DNA of 64,000 nt from Pedobacter sp. HDW13 (GTDB taxonomy: Bacteria; Bacteroidota; Bacteroidia; Sphingobacteriales; Sphingobacteriaceae). How positions within the stretch are numbered: position 1 is the first letter of the stretch; each line of letters opens with the position of its first letter. The translations under genes were made by a program, and so were the position numbers. The DNA lies in assembly GCF_011303555.1 (NCBI RefSeq), contig NZ_CP049868.1, forward strand, positions 1,612,001 through 1,676,000, read 5' to 3'. The notes beneath the pieces are model-generated. The model did not search any database and was not told the origin of the DNA. It saw only the letters and a list, made by a program, of their open reading frames with translations. This document shows, one piece after another, positions 16,114 through 25,491 of this stretch.

Positions 16114-16953
16114 TTATTTACAGGTATAATCTAAAATAAATTTCCCTTTGTATGTTTCCGTCTCTGCCGGGCCACCAGAAGGATAAAATGTAGAGGTATT
16201 GGTATAGTTTAAAGAAGTAGCATTTCCTTTAGAATCGTATTGATAAGTATAGGCTAAGGTTTCATCGTTAAAAGGATCTCCATCCTGATCGATTGTTTTT
16301 GATACACTTTTAATCAATACGTTTTTAGATTGCTTACCAAAATATCCACCCGGAAAATAATCAACGTGGTACGAAAGGGGATCGGATATTTCGTAAACAT
16401 TCATAGCTATATCGTTCGAGTAGCTGTAGGTTATTGTTTCCTTATAACCGCCATGAGCAGCAATTGAAACAGCACTTACCAAATTGCCATTTGCATAAGT
16501 TAAGTTATCGGTTGTACTTAATTCGTTATTTAAATAGTTTTTTACCTGAGTCAGGTAGCCTTCGGCATTATACGTATATTTCCGGGTATAATCATAAGAA
16601 ACCCCGCCAACAGTAATTATACCATCGCTACCGCTTGAAACCGCTCTTCCGTTCTCGAGCACAATTTCTGCCACCTGACCAGTTTCATCAGTAGCTGTAA
16701 TTTTATTGGTAGTGTAAACATAGGTATTGGTTTCAGCACCGCTGGTTAGCTTTGAAATCCGGCCCTGAGCATCGTAGTTAAATGCAATGGTATAACTTCC
16801 TAAAAAATCTACATCAGCCTTTAAAGTAGCAAGTTTACAACCATTTCCTCCATTCGGATCTGGAAAGGCATTCCAGTCAATTTCTTTTTTACAACTTGCT
16901 ATAGCGAGAATAGCAATCAGAGATACCATCAGGTATTTCACCGTTTTTTGCAT
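16114..16953 (-). CDS. Lipoprotein with RHS/YD-like repeats (function unknown)
   Basis: 279 aa with lipoprotein signal (MVSLIAILAIASC then KKE). The mature part repeats short beta units of the YD/RHS kind, such as FNYDAQGRISKLTS, YTYNAEGYLTQVKN and YQYDSKGNATSLNYTN, the layout of DUF4595-like lipoproteins common in Bacteroidota. No catalytic motif. Probably an exposed lipoprotein of unknown role. Alone on its strand with a downstream hairpin. Confidence 0.7.
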   Translation of the reverse strand: MQKTVKYLMVSLIAILAIASCKKEIDWNAFPDPNGGNGCKLATLKADVDFLGSYTIAFNYDAQGRISKLTSGAETNTYVYTTNKITATDETGQVAEIVLENGRAVSSGSDGIITVGGVSYDYTRKYTYNAEGYLTQVKNYLNNELSTTDNLTYANGNLVSAVSIAAHGGYKETITYSYSNDIAMNVYEISDPLSYHVDYFPGGYFGKQSKNVLIKSVSKTIDQDGDPFNDETLAYTYQYDSKGNATSLNYTNTSTFYPSGGPAETETYKGKFILDYTCK

Positions 16954-16992
16954 GGTGTTTTAAATTAAGAGGTTAAAATATCAGCAAAGATA

Positions 16993-17904
16993 TTAAAATT
17001 TCTCTTTCTTCATCCAGCTACTCAACAGGTTAAACCAATCTACATCCGAAGTTTTATTGATCAGTCCAAACCCGTGTCCACCATTTTCGTATAAATAAAT
17101 GTCGGTATCGACATTATTTTGCTTTAATGCTTCGTTCATTAAAACACTATTGGCATAGGGAACGGTTTTATCATCTTTTGCATGCACAAAGAAAACCGGA
17201 GGTGTTTTCTTATTTACATGCCTATTAGCCGAGAAATAGTGCTTTAAATTATCACTAGGATTAGCACCTAACAGGTTTTTCATAGTCCCTGTATGCACCG
17301 ATTCCTCAAAGCTGATAACCGGATAAATCAGGGCAGCAAAGCTGGGCTTTAAATTTAATTTTTCAGGATTGGCAATTTTAAGATCGTTATAATGAGCTAC
17401 CAGCGTAGAAGCAAAATGTCCGCCAGCCGAAAAACCCATTATCCCCACCTTACTGACTTTAATTCCGTACTTTTTCGCATTTTTCTTTACCAGGTAAATG
17501 GCCTGTTGTGCATCCTGTAGTGGCCCATAGGTTTTATCAACCATAATTTCATCACTCGGCAAACGGTACTTCAATACAAAAGCCGTTACACCAATGGCAT
17601 TAAAACGTTTGGCTACATCGGTTCCTTCATGACTAAAAGCCAAAGCGCCGTAACCACCGCCCGGGCAAATAATTACAGCTGTTCCGGTTGCAATTTCTTT
17701 TGGAGCTACAAAAACTGTCATGGTAGGTACCGATACTTTGGTAATGCTTAGCGTACCATTGCTGCGTACTTCGGTATGCTCGGCATAGGTTGCCGGTGTA
17801 GTTTTTGCACCCGGAATATCGCCCGTGTACAAAGGAATTACTTCTTGTGCTTTCACATCAATCACTAAAATGGCTAGAATTATCAGGGTTAAACTAAATT
17901 TCAT
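16993..17904 (-). CDS. Secreted alpha/beta hydrolase (carbohydrate esterase-like)
   Basis: 303 aa, signal peptide (ending VKAQ), then an alpha/beta hydrolase fold with oxyanion segment CPGGGYG near 80, nucleophile elbow GFSAGGH (Ser159), Asp of HAKDDKTVPY (about 244) and His of GGHGFG (277). This combination resembles the BD-FAE/acetyl-esterase group that deacetylates plant polysaccharides, so a xylan-type esterase is a reasonable guess. Two bases separate it from the YcxB-like gene upstream, so they share a transcript. Confidence 0.85.
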   Translation of the reverse strand: MKFSLTLIILAILVIDVKAQEVIPLYTGDIPGAKTTPATYAEHTEVRSNGTLSITKVSVPTMTVFVAPKEIATGTAVIICPGGGYGALAFSHEGTDVAKRFNAIGVTAFVLKYRLPSDEIMVDKTYGPLQDAQQAIYLVKKNAKKYGIKVSKVGIMGFSAGGHFASTLVAHYNDLKIANPEKLNLKPSFAALIYPVISFEESVHTGTMKNLLGANPSDNLKHYFSANRHVNKKTPPVFFVHAKDDKTVPYANSVLMNEALKQNNVDTDIYLYENGGHGFGLINKTSDVDWFNLLSSWMKKEKF

Positions 17905-17906
17905 AT

Positions 17907-18452
17907 CTATTTGGTTTCTTTTTTTGTAGATCTAAGATAAAACAATAGCGATTTATATTCCTCTTCAGCCATTAAATGGATTGGGATAAAAAACGGTGAG
18001 GGATTCAATAAATTTGTGATGCTAATGTATTTGTCATAAACTTTAAACTTAGTAATGATCTCCCATTTAGCAAATGACCTATAATGCTCTGTTATGCCTT
18101 CAACTCCTTCATCAGTAATGATAATTTTTCGGGTGCTTGACTGATTAAAAGCCTGATTTAAATCACGCTTTACCGTGGTAAAAAAATTACGTTTAACTCT
18201 AAAAAATCTAATTAAAAACAATAGGGATATCATCCAACAGATAAATAATATTTCCAGATCAATTTCCCTGTCCAAATCTTGGGTTGTTGGCGTATTTTTA
18301 ATCATATTGTAGAAATACCCATAAAAAACAATACCTAAGACAAAAAATATCAACGAAATAATTAAAAGTTTTCTTCCGTGGACACGCCAGACCAGTTGGC
18401 TTGCTTCAAGCATATTTTGCTTAACATTATTATCTTCAATGTTTATATTCAT
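17907..18452 (-). CDS. YcxB-like membrane protein
   Basis: 181 aa with two helices (LLIISLIFFVLGIVFYGYFY and ILFICWMISLLFLIRFF) and a C-terminal soluble beta domain (IIITDEGVEGITEHYRSFAKWEIITKFKVYDKYISI) that matches the YcxB-like C-terminal pattern of a test-and-display loop. Function unknown. Sits between prfB and the esterase in a probable operon. Confidence 0.65.
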   Translation of the reverse strand: MNINIEDNNVKQNMLEASQLVWRVHGRKLLIISLIFFVLGIVFYGYFYNMIKNTPTTQDLDREIDLEILFICWMISLLFLIRFFRVKRNFFTTVKRDLNQAFNQSSTRKIIITDEGVEGITEHYRSFAKWEIITKFKVYDKYISITNLLNPSPFFIPIHLMAEEEYKSLLFYLRSTKKETK

Positions 18453-18513
18453 AGTAAGTGATCTGGCTTAATACGATTATTATAAAATCTCAGTATTAGT
18501 AATTTTCATCCGA

Positions 18514-19588
18514 TTAAAACTCCATTAAATATGCTTTCAAAAAGTCGTTGATATCGCCATTTAAAACCGCATCGGGATTTGAAGTCTGATAATTGGTACG
18601 GTGATCTTTCACACGCCTGTCGTCTAAAACATAACTCCTAATCTGTGAGCCCCATTCTATCTTTTTCTTCGATCCTTCTACGGCAGCTATAGCTTCGTTA
18701 CGCTTTCTTTCTTCGATTTCGAACAACTGCGATTTAAGCAAGCGGATGGCATTTTCTTTATTCTGCAGCTGCGATCTAGACTCCTGGTTTTTAATAATAA
18801 TGCCCGATGGTTTGTGGTATAAACGTACTGCAGTTTCAACCTTGTTTACATTTTGTCCGCCGGCACCACCAGCCCTAAAGGTTTCAAACTCAATATCGGC
18901 CGGGTTAATGTCAATCTGGATGGTATCATCAACCAGGGGATAAACATATACTGATGCAAACGAAGTATGTCTTCGCGCATTCGAATCGAAAGGAGATATC
19001 CGCACCAAACGGTGAACCCCGTTTTCGCCTTTTAGGTAGCCATAAGAGAAATCGCCATCAAACTGAAGTGTTACCGATTTAATACCCGCAATCTCCCCTT
19101 CCTGACTATCCTGTTCGGTAATTTTGTAGCCGTTTTTCTCACCCCACATCAGGTACATCCGCATCAGCATATAAGCCCAATCGCAACTTTCAGTACCACC
19201 GGCTCCAGCAGTAATTTGCATTACAGCCGAAAGTTGATCTTCTTTACTGCGCAGCATATTTTTAAGTTCAAGATCTTCTACAGCTTGTTTACTGATTTCG
19301 AACTGGTCTTTCATTTCGGCTTCCGAAGCATCTCCGGATTGGAAAAAATCGAACATCACCGCTCCATCCTCAACCGCATTATGGGTTTGGTTAAAGCCGT
19401 CAGTCCACTTTTTCTTTGCACTTATTTCGGCCAGAATTTTCTCTGCTTTTTTAGGGTCGTCCCAGAAATCGGGCGCCATGGTTAATTTTTCTTCTTCGCG
19501 AATGGCGTAAAGTAGCTCATCAACGTCAAAGATACCTCCTTAGAGACGTTACTCTGTCCCTTAAATCCTGAATCTGTTCTTTGGTCAT
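18514..19588 (-). CDS. prfB: Peptide chain release factor 2, with programmed +1 frameshift
   Basis: Class I release factor that reads UGA and UAA: SPF codon-recognition tripeptide (VRISPFDSN) and the GGQ hydrolysis motif ([12 protein letters not shown]) are present. The first frame starts at ATG 19588 and ends at an in-frame TGA after 20 codons (19528-19526). The site reads AGGAGG TAT CTT TGA C, the classic autoregulatory slippery site, with the AGGAGG stimulator at 19540-19535 placed 3 bases before CTT. A +1 shift continues into [15 protein letters not shown] and the 321-residue main frame, total 357 aa. Low RF2 raises frameshifting and so its own synthesis. Confidence 0.97.
19525..19540 (-). 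promoter_or_regulatory. prfB: prfB +1 programmed frameshift site
   Basis: Internal AGGAGG, TAT spacer, CTT slippery codon and TGA C stop context. Unusually strong Shine-Dalgarno sequence in a lineage that seldom uses one for starts. Confidence 0.95.
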
Positions 19589-19592
19589 GAAA

Positions 19593-19600
19593 CAAATATA
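19593..19600 (-). promoter_or_regulatory. prfB: Candidate -7 box for prfB
   Basis: Reverse strand TATATTTG ends 4 bases before ATG 19588, so the message would be nearly leaderless. No convincing -33 TTG. Confidence 0.45.
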
Positions 19601-19663
19601 GCAACTTTTTAATCTCTCTTTTGTAGTAAAAGATTGCTATATGGCTTCATTGTTGAATTGTTA

Positions 19664-19890
19664 GGTATATGCAAGTAACAATTGGACAATTTAATAATGA
19701 AACAATGATAAAGTAGTTTGCAATTGCCAATGATAGGTTATGGCTAGAGATTCTCTATAATCAGATTTCTCGATTGCGTTGCACTCCGCTCGAAAGGACG
19801 ATCACGTTAAGTGTTTAACATTTGAAACAAGTTAACCAGTTTAAACAATTAACCGATTAACCCCTATGCAGTTTGCAGTTACTAATGAAC
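19664..19890. repeat. Intergenic repeat block (REP-like arm plus TTAACC and GCAGTTTGC modules)
   Basis: The spacer between prfB and the M20 gene is filled with repeats: a REP-like arm at 19763-19800 (TTTCTCGATTGCGTTGCACT core) that resembles 50038-50075, the TTAACC module at 19830-19862 (three differences in 33 bases from 2586-2618) and the GCAGTTTGCAGTTA module at 19868-19890 (two differences in 23 from 2532-2554). Confidence 0.65.
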
Positions 19891-19893
19891 CTC

Positions 19894-21198
19894 CTACTTC
19901 TTCATTCCCATATAATCAAGCGTAAGGTTAGCCAGCAACTTTACCCCTAAAACAAAACCACTTTCATCGAGATAAAAATCAGGGGTATGGTGCGATGGCG
20001 CCTTTAAGGGATCTTTCCCTTTAGGCATACCTCCTAAAAACACAAACAAGCCCGGTACTTTTTCTTGAAAGAAAGAAAAATCTTCGGCACCTGTAACAGG
20101 TGGCTTCAACTTTACATGCTCTTTACCTGCGGTTAACTGCATACTTGGTAGCATTTTTTCGGTAAGTGCGATGTTATTAAAAGTAACCGGATAATGGTTA
20201 CTATAAGGAATCTTTACTACAGCAATTGCCCCACCAGCCTCAGCTGTTTTAGTAGCAATGGTTTTAATCCGCTCAATAAACATTGCTTCATCCTCTTTGC
20301 TGAAATTACGCACTGTACCCAGCATTTCTACCTTTTCGGGTATAATATTCGAGCGTAAGCCGCCATTAATAGCACCTATGGTGACTACACCTGGGTTTTC
20401 GGTAACATTTAAATTGCGGCTTACAATGGTTTGCAGATTGTTGATAATCTGTGCCGAAATTACCACGGGGTCGATACTGCTCCATGGGTATGCACCATGC
20501 GCCTGCCTACCCGTAACTGTAATTTTCATATCGTTTACAGCGGCCATGGTTCCACCTGGGCGGTAAGTTACATCACCCACTTCAGTCTGCGAATTGATGT
20601 GCAAACCAAATATTACATCCACCTTTGGACTTTCTAAAACTCCTTCTTTAATCATTAGAGCTGCCCCTCCTTCATCTCCCTCGGGTACGCCCTCTTCTGC
20701 GGGCTGAAATATAAATTTCACTGTTCCCTGAATATCTTTTTGCATACCAGCTAAAACCTCGGCAACACCCATTAAAATAGCCATGTGACTGTCGTGCCCA
20801 CAGGCATGCATTACGCCTACCTCTTGTCCGTTATATTGTGTTTTCACTTTTGATGCAAAAGGTACATCCACCCGTTCGGTAACAGGCAGCCCATCCATAT
20901 CGGCCCTTAGTGCTACAACCGGGCCTGGTTTTCCGCCTTTCAAAATACCCACCACACCGGTTTTGGCTATGCCAGTTGTTACTTTAATGCCTAAAGACTC
21001 CAGATGTTTAGCAATAATACCTGCCGTTCGTACTTCCATATTGCCCAGTTCAGGGTGTTCATGAAAATCACGTCGCCAGTTTATCACTTTCTGCTCAAGC
21101 GCATCAGCTTTTTTAGCAACTGTTGATCTTATTTCTGGTTTCTGCGCAAAAGAAGGGATAGAAATTAGTGAAAAAACAATCAGGTATATCTTTTTCAT
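19894..21198 (-). CDS. Secreted M20 family amidohydrolase (hippurate/IAA-amino-acid hydrolase type)
   Basis: 434 aa from ATG 21198 with signal peptide (MKKIYLIVFSLISIPSFAQ). Zinc and catalytic motifs of the M20D group are present: ALRADMDGLPV, MHACGHDSHMAIL, FQPAEEGVPEGDEGGAALM, and TGAEDFSFF near the end; the small dimerisation domain lies between. Removes acyl groups from N-acyl amino acids or peptides, here in the periplasm. The open frame extends upstream to 21255 but the extension has no signal and overlaps a hydrophobic false start, so 21198 is preferred. Confidence 0.92.
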   Translation of the reverse strand: MKKIYLIVFSLISIPSFAQKPEIRSTVAKKADALEQKVINWRRDFHEHPELGNMEVRTAGIIAKHLESLGIKVTTGIAKTGVVGILKGGKPGPVVALRADMDGLPVTERVDVPFASKVKTQYNGQEVGVMHACGHDSHMAILMGVAEVLAGMQKDIQGTVKFIFQPAEEGVPEGDEGGAALMIKEGVLESPKVDVIFGLHINSQTEVGDVTYRPGGTMAAVNDMKITVTGRQAHGAYPWSSIDPVVISAQIINNLQTIVSRNLNVTENPGVVTIGAINGGLRSNIIPEKVEMLGTVRNFSKEDEAMFIERIKTIATKTAEAGGAIAVVKIPYSNHYPVTFNNIALTEKMLPSMQLTAGKEHVKLKPPVTGAEDFSFFQEKVPGLFVFLGGMPKGKDPLKAPSHHTPDFYLDESGFVLGVKLLANLTLDYMGMKK

Positions 21199-21318
21199 GT
21201 AAGGAGTTTGTTTAAGTATAAAGATCAATAAGTTAAAGAAGGTAATCGCCCTCAAAAGAGCCGTTTAAAACGAAACTGAAGGCAAACTATTCCCCATCAA
21301 ATGATTTAACGAAAAACA

Positions 21319-21921
21319 TTAAATCAATTCAACTTCAGGTGTTTCCGCTTCCAAAATTCTACCGTCCGATAAGGTAATTGTAAGTTTAAATTTATGTTTC
21401 TTATTAAGATTTGGTGTTACCTGTAAAAAAATACCCTCATAAAAAGCATACATGGTGTCATAATTTAGATCATTGGAAATTTTAATATAATCAGCAATTG
21501 GAATTATAGTAACGCCTTTTCTTGCTTTGAAATACAAACTAAGATCGGTATTTTTTGGATGACTGGCGTCGAAATCGTTATTTGAAACTATTTTTAGTGA
21601 TAAAATGTCCTCCTTACTTATAAAGTCATCTTCATTGCAACTGCAAGCGTAGGCAGATTGCATTAATCCCCAGGTTGTGTGCTGCTTGCTCATTGTTAAC
21701 AACGCTGTTTGCAACAAAACCTGAATACCATAATTAGCACCGGAAATTGTCCCTGCACTGGTAATCATGGGCTGTGGCAAAGACAAATCCATATTTTTTA
21801 GTGAAAGCCCTTTATTGGTAAAATAAACTGTTCTGGTTGGCGGACAATTGCAATTTACACATGCAACAATAAGTTGAGCTATTAAGGCTAATCCAAAAAC
21901 GAAAAATATCTTCTTAATCAT
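21319..21921 (-). CDS. Cysteine-rich lipoprotein of unknown function
   Basis: 200 aa. Lipoprotein signal (VFGLALIAQLIVAC) followed by VNCNCPP, and a second cysteine pair (YACSCNEDD), which may form disulfides. The rest is beta-rich with SDGRILEAETPEVELI at the end. I recognise no functional motif. Monocistronic, between the M20 gene and the small 172-aa protein gene. Confidence 0.65.
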   Translation of the reverse strand: MIKKIFFVFGLALIAQLIVACVNCNCPPTRTVYFTNKGLSLKNMDLSLPQPMITSAGTISGANYGIQVLLQTALLTMSKQHTTWGLMQSAYACSCNEDDFISKEDILSLKIVSNNDFDASHPKNTDLSLYFKARKGVTIIPIADYIKISNDLNYDTMYAFYEGIFLQVTPNLNKKHKFKLTITLSDGRILEAETPEVELI

Positions 21922-21952
21922 GAGAAACGTAAATTTTCAATTTCAAATTTAA

Positions 21953-21978
21953 TAAAAAAAGCCATCCCTTCGGATGGC
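21953..21978 (-). terminator. Intrinsic terminator
   Basis: GCCATCC, four-base loop, GGATGGC followed on the reverse strand by TTTTTTTATT; ends the 172-aa gene. Confidence 0.9.
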
Positions 21979-21996
21979 CCTTAAACTTTCTATAAT

Positions 21997-22515
21997 TTAG
22001 TTAAACATGCCTTTTAGCTTATCCATAATACCACCGCCACCATCAGCAGAATTGGCTTGTCCGGGCTGCTGAGCCTGCCCACCGCCAAACATGCCAATCA
22101 CATCACTCACATCAAATTTGCCATCATCGCCTCCTAAACTGCCCAAAACATCTTTAAGGTTAAATGAACTATCGTTTGGATCGTTTGTTTTTTGGGTAAA
22201 CTTAGCAATCAGGCCAGGGATAATACTCGCAGCTAAAGATTTTGCAGTATCGGCGTTAATGCCCAATCCGCTTAATTTATCTATAAAACTACCTGAGGCC
22301 TGTTCGGCTACCTGAGTTCCTTCGGCCTTATTTCCGTTAAAAATATCGGTAATCGCACCAATATTGCCTGATGATAGCTGATCTTTCAAAGTATCAAAAA
22401 TAGAACCCGAAGCAGCCTGAATAACCGCTTCATTTTTTTCATTCGGAATAGCGGCATTGTTTACAACGCTTTCCTGTACGTTTTCACGTACCATTTCATT
22501 TAAATTTTCTAACAT
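21997..22515 (-). CDS. Small DUF937-like protein of unknown function
   Basis: 172 aa, no signal peptide. A helical N-terminus (NLNEMVRENVQESVVNN), repeated Gly/Asp rich turns (KDVLGSLGGDDGKFDVSDVIGMFGGGQ) and a low-complexity Gln/Gly tail ending in MDKLKGMFN. The layout is reminiscent of YidB/DUF937-type proteins, but the match is loose. Cytosolic by prediction. Expression ends at the strong terminator downstream. Confidence 0.6.
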   Translation of the reverse strand: MLENLNEMVRENVQESVVNNAAIPNEKNEAVIQAASGSIFDTLKDQLSSGNIGAITDIFNGNKAEGTQVAEQASGSFIDKLSGLGINADTAKSLAASIIPGLIAKFTQKTNDPNDSSFNLKDVLGSLGGDDGKFDVSDVIGMFGGGQAQQPGQANSADGGGGIMDKLKGMFN

Positions 22516-22676
22516 AATGGTAGAGTTAATGGTAAAACAATAGATAGTTAGTTAACAGGGACGTTGATATTAAAGTTACACGCTTTATTTGAGATTTAAA
22601 ATTCTTAATGATTTTTGAACATTAAAAAGACGATTTTAAATTTTTGCTTTATTACTTTTACAAAAAACCCAAGATT

Positions 22677-24323
22677 ATGTTACCTAAAGTAAATTTCACA
22701 GAAACTGAGGCCTACAAATACTTAGCCGATCATTTTATAGATATTAATCAGAAAAGCATTAAAGATCTTTTTGCTGAAGATGCAGATCGTTTCAATAAAT
22801 TTTCTGTTTTTTTTGAGGATATTTTACTCGATTACAGTAAAAACCGCATTAGCGACAAAACATTAGCACTATTAATCCAATTAGCACGCGAATGTAAACT
22901 CGATGAAGCCATTAAATCGATGTACAATGGCGATAAAATCAATGAAACAGAAGACCGTTCGGTACTTCACATTGCTTTACGTAACCTGAGCAACACTCCA
23001 ATTTTGGTTGATGGTAAAGACGTAATGCCCGATGTTAATGCAGTACTGGCTAAAATGGAAAAATTTAGCAACAGCATCATTAGCGGCGAATGGAAAGGTT
23101 ATACCGGCAAAGCCATTACCGATATTGTAAACATTGGTATTGGTGGTTCAGATTTGGGTCCTGTAATGGTTACCGAAGCTTTAAAACATTATAAAAACCA
23201 TCTAAATATTCACTTTGTTTCTAATATTGATGGTACACACATTGCCGAAACTTTAGCTGGTTTAAATGCCGAAACTACTTTATTCCTGGTAGCTTCTAAA
23301 ACATTTACCACACAAGAAACCATGACCAATGCACATTCTGCACGTACCTGGTTTTTAGAAAAAGGTGCTAAAGAAGGCGATATTGCCAAACACTTTGCAG
23401 CATTATCAACCAATGCAAAAGATGTAGCTGCTTTTGGTATCGATACCGCAAACATGTTCGAGTTTTGGGATTGGGTAGGCGGCCGTTATTCTTTATGGAG
23501 TGCCATTGGTTTATCTATCTCATTGAGCATCGGTTTCGATAATTTTAAACAATTGCTTGCTGGTGCACATGCAGCCGATAATCATTTCAAAAACGCCGAA
23601 TTTGAAAGCAATTTGCCTGTAATATTAGGATTACTAGGCGTTTGGTACATTAATTTTTACAATGCCGAAACACAGGTTATTTTACCTTACGACCAATATA
23701 TGCACCGTTTTGCAGCTTACTTTCAGCAAGGCGATATGGAAAGTAACGGTAAACATGTAGATAGAAACGGTAATGAAGTGGATTATGAAACCGGGCCAAT
23801 TATCTGGGGCGAACCAGGTACAAACGGTCAGCATGCTTTTTACCAGTTAATACACCAGGGCACCCGGATTATCCCTGCCGATTTTATTGCACCAGCACAG
23901 AGTTTAAATCCGCTTGGTGATCATCACCCGATCCTTTTATCTAACTTTTTTGCACAAACAGAAGCTTTAATGAATGGTAAAACCGAAGAAGAAGTTATTG
24001 CAGAGCTTAAAAAAGAAGGTAAATCGGAAGCGGAGATCCAAAAAATTGCTCCTTTTAAAGTTTTCGAAGGTAACCGTCCAACCAACTCTATTTTATTAAA
24101 AAAAGTAACTCCTTATACTTTAGGTAGCTTAGTTGCCATTTACGAACATAAAATATTTGTACAAGGCATTATCTGGAACATCTTTAGTTTCGATCAGTGG
24201 GGAGTTGAGCTGGGTAAACAACTGGCCAAGAAAATCCTTCCTGAACTAAACGGAAATGAAAAAGTTTCGAGCCATGACAGTTCTACCAACGGATTGATTA
24301 ACCAGTATAAAACCTGGAGATAG
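22677..24323 (+). CDS. pgi: Glucose-6-phosphate isomerase
   Basis: Interconverts glucose-6-phosphate and fructose-6-phosphate in glycolysis and gluconeogenesis; cytosolic. 548 aa from ATG 22677, the usual length. Both family signatures are present: [16 protein letters not shown] near residue 270 and [18 protein letters not shown] near 490, plus [13 protein letters not shown] for phosphate binding and [15 protein letters not shown] with catalytic Glu/His region. An upstream TTG at 22644 would add 11 residues and is less likely. Followed by a strong terminator. Confidence 0.98.
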   Translation: MLPKVNFTETEAYKYLADHFIDINQKSIKDLFAEDADRFNKFSVFFEDILLDYSKNRISDKTLALLIQLARECKLDEAIKSMYNGDKINETEDRSVLHIALRNLSNTPILVDGKDVMPDVNAVLAKMEKFSNSIISGEWKGYTGKAITDIVNIGIGGSDLGPVMVTEALKHYKNHLNIHFVSNIDGTHIAETLAGLNAETTLFLVASKTFTTQETMTNAHSARTWFLEKGAKEGDIAKHFAALSTNAKDVAAFGIDTANMFEFWDWVGGRYSLWSAIGLSISLSIGFDNFKQLLAGAHAADNHFKNAEFESNLPVILGLLGVWYINFYNAETQVILPYDQYMHRFAAYFQQGDMESNGKHVDRNGNEVDYETGPIIWGEPGTNGQHAFYQLIHQGTRIIPADFIAPAQSLNPLGDHHPILLSNFFAQTEALMNGKTEEEVIAELKKEGKSEAEIQKIAPFKVFEGNRPTNSILLKKVTPYTLGSLVAIYEHKIFVQGIIWNIFSFDQWGVELGKQLAKKILPELNGNEKVSSHDSSTNGLINQYKTWR

Positions 24324-24348
24324 GCTAAACAAAAAACATTCTTGATGA

Positions 24349-24386
24349 AGTCCCCGACGTATAAAAGCGATCGGGACTTTTTTTTT
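24349..24386 (+). terminator. Intrinsic terminator of pgi
   Basis: AGTCCC...TCGGGACT hairpin followed by nine T residues. Confidence 0.9.
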
Positions 24387-24577
24387 GCAAAAAATATGGG
24401 TTTAGGGCAACCTTTCCAAAATCCTCGCCGTAATGCAATTAAGAAACTTAATTAACAAAACGTGCCATTAACCCTTTATCCGGTAATTGAAGCTTCCGCT
24501 TATAGCAGCTTTAATCAATAACCAATTGATTGAGGCATGACGAAGAAAACAGATTGATTACTTGCTAAATCATTACT

Positions 24578-24933
24578 ATGAGAAAAATAACCCTTTACTT
24601 ATGCATTACTGCGTTCTATTTAACGCTTTTTGCCTGCTCCAAGAAACAAGCCGATGAGCTTACTGAAAGTAATCCAAACGGCGTAACTACCGACAATGTA
24701 AGCTATAACAATTACGTAGGAGCTCTTTTAACGACAAAATGCAATAACTGCCATGGCCCCGGCGGCGTCCAACGGGGATCCTGGGCCTTTAGTGGAATTC
24801 AATCTGTTATTGCTGACCCCGGGTAAAAACGAACACTCTTGTAACCATGACCATGCCAGTGGGCGGCAGCTTAACAGCAAGAGAAAAGCAATTATTAACC
24901 GCCTGGTACGATAGAGGAATGCCAGCAAACTAA
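24578..24933 (+). pseudogene. c-type cytochrome lipoprotein, frameshifted
   Basis: Small secreted monoheme cytochrome c: lipoprotein signal (LTLFAC then SKK) and heme motif CNNCH. The first frame stops at TAA 24824 after DPG. The next frame continues at once with VKTNTLVTMTMPVGGSLTAR, which supplies the axial Met (TMPVGG) and ends at 24933, total 118 aa if one base is restored in the CCCC or GGG run at 24817-24823. Probably a sequencing error or a fresh mutation because both halves are intact. Precedes YceI by 12 bases in a redox cluster. Confidence 0.8.
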
Positions 24934-24945
24934 ATAGTAAAAGCC

Positions 24946-25488
24946 ATGAAAAAACTACTGATCACGCTTATTCTGGTTTCTGCTTTTGCAGCCGTACATG
25001 CACAAATGCTTATCAGCAAAGATGCAATCATTTCATTCTTCTCTAAAGCACCAATGGAAGATATTGATGCGATTAGCAAAACAGCGGTTTCGGGCATCAA
25101 TATTAAAACCGGTGAAATAATCTTTAAAATTAATAACAACAGTTTCCAGTTTAAAAAGAAACTGATGCAGGAACATTTTAACGAGAATTACATGGAGAGT
25201 GATACCTACCCGACTTCCGAATTTAAAGGAAAAATAATTGACCCTGTTGACTTTTCTAAACTAGGAACATACAATGTAGTGGTAAAAGGTAATTTACAGA
25301 TACATGGTGTAACCAAAACCTACCAAACCCAGGCTAAAATTACGGTTACCTCCGATGCTGTTACCGCAAATGCAGCTTTTAAGGTTAAACTCGAAGATCA
25401 CAAAATCAAAATACCAACAATTGTAATTGCAAAAATTGCAGAAGTAGTTGATGTCAAAATCAATGCCGTTTATCCTACAAAAAATTAA
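24946..25488 (+). CDS. YceI family protein
   Basis: Secreted lipocalin-like beta barrel, 180 aa with signal peptide ending VHAQ. FFSKAPMEDIDAISKTAVSG, then FQFKKKLMQEHFNENYMESD and YPTSEFKGKI are family hallmarks; the barrel is thought to bind isoprenoid-type lipids. Follows the cytochrome gene and precedes DUF5777, with 3 bases to the next ATG, so one transcript. Confidence 0.9.
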   Translation: MKKLLITLILVSAFAAVHAQMLISKDAIISFFSKAPMEDIDAISKTAVSGINIKTGEIIFKINNNSFQFKKKLMQEHFNENYMESDTYPTSEFKGKIIDPVDFSKLGTYNVVVKGNLQIHGVTKTYQTQAKITVTSDAVTANAAFKVKLEDHKIKIPTIVIAKIAEVVDVKINAVYPTKN

Positions 25489-25491
25489 GTC

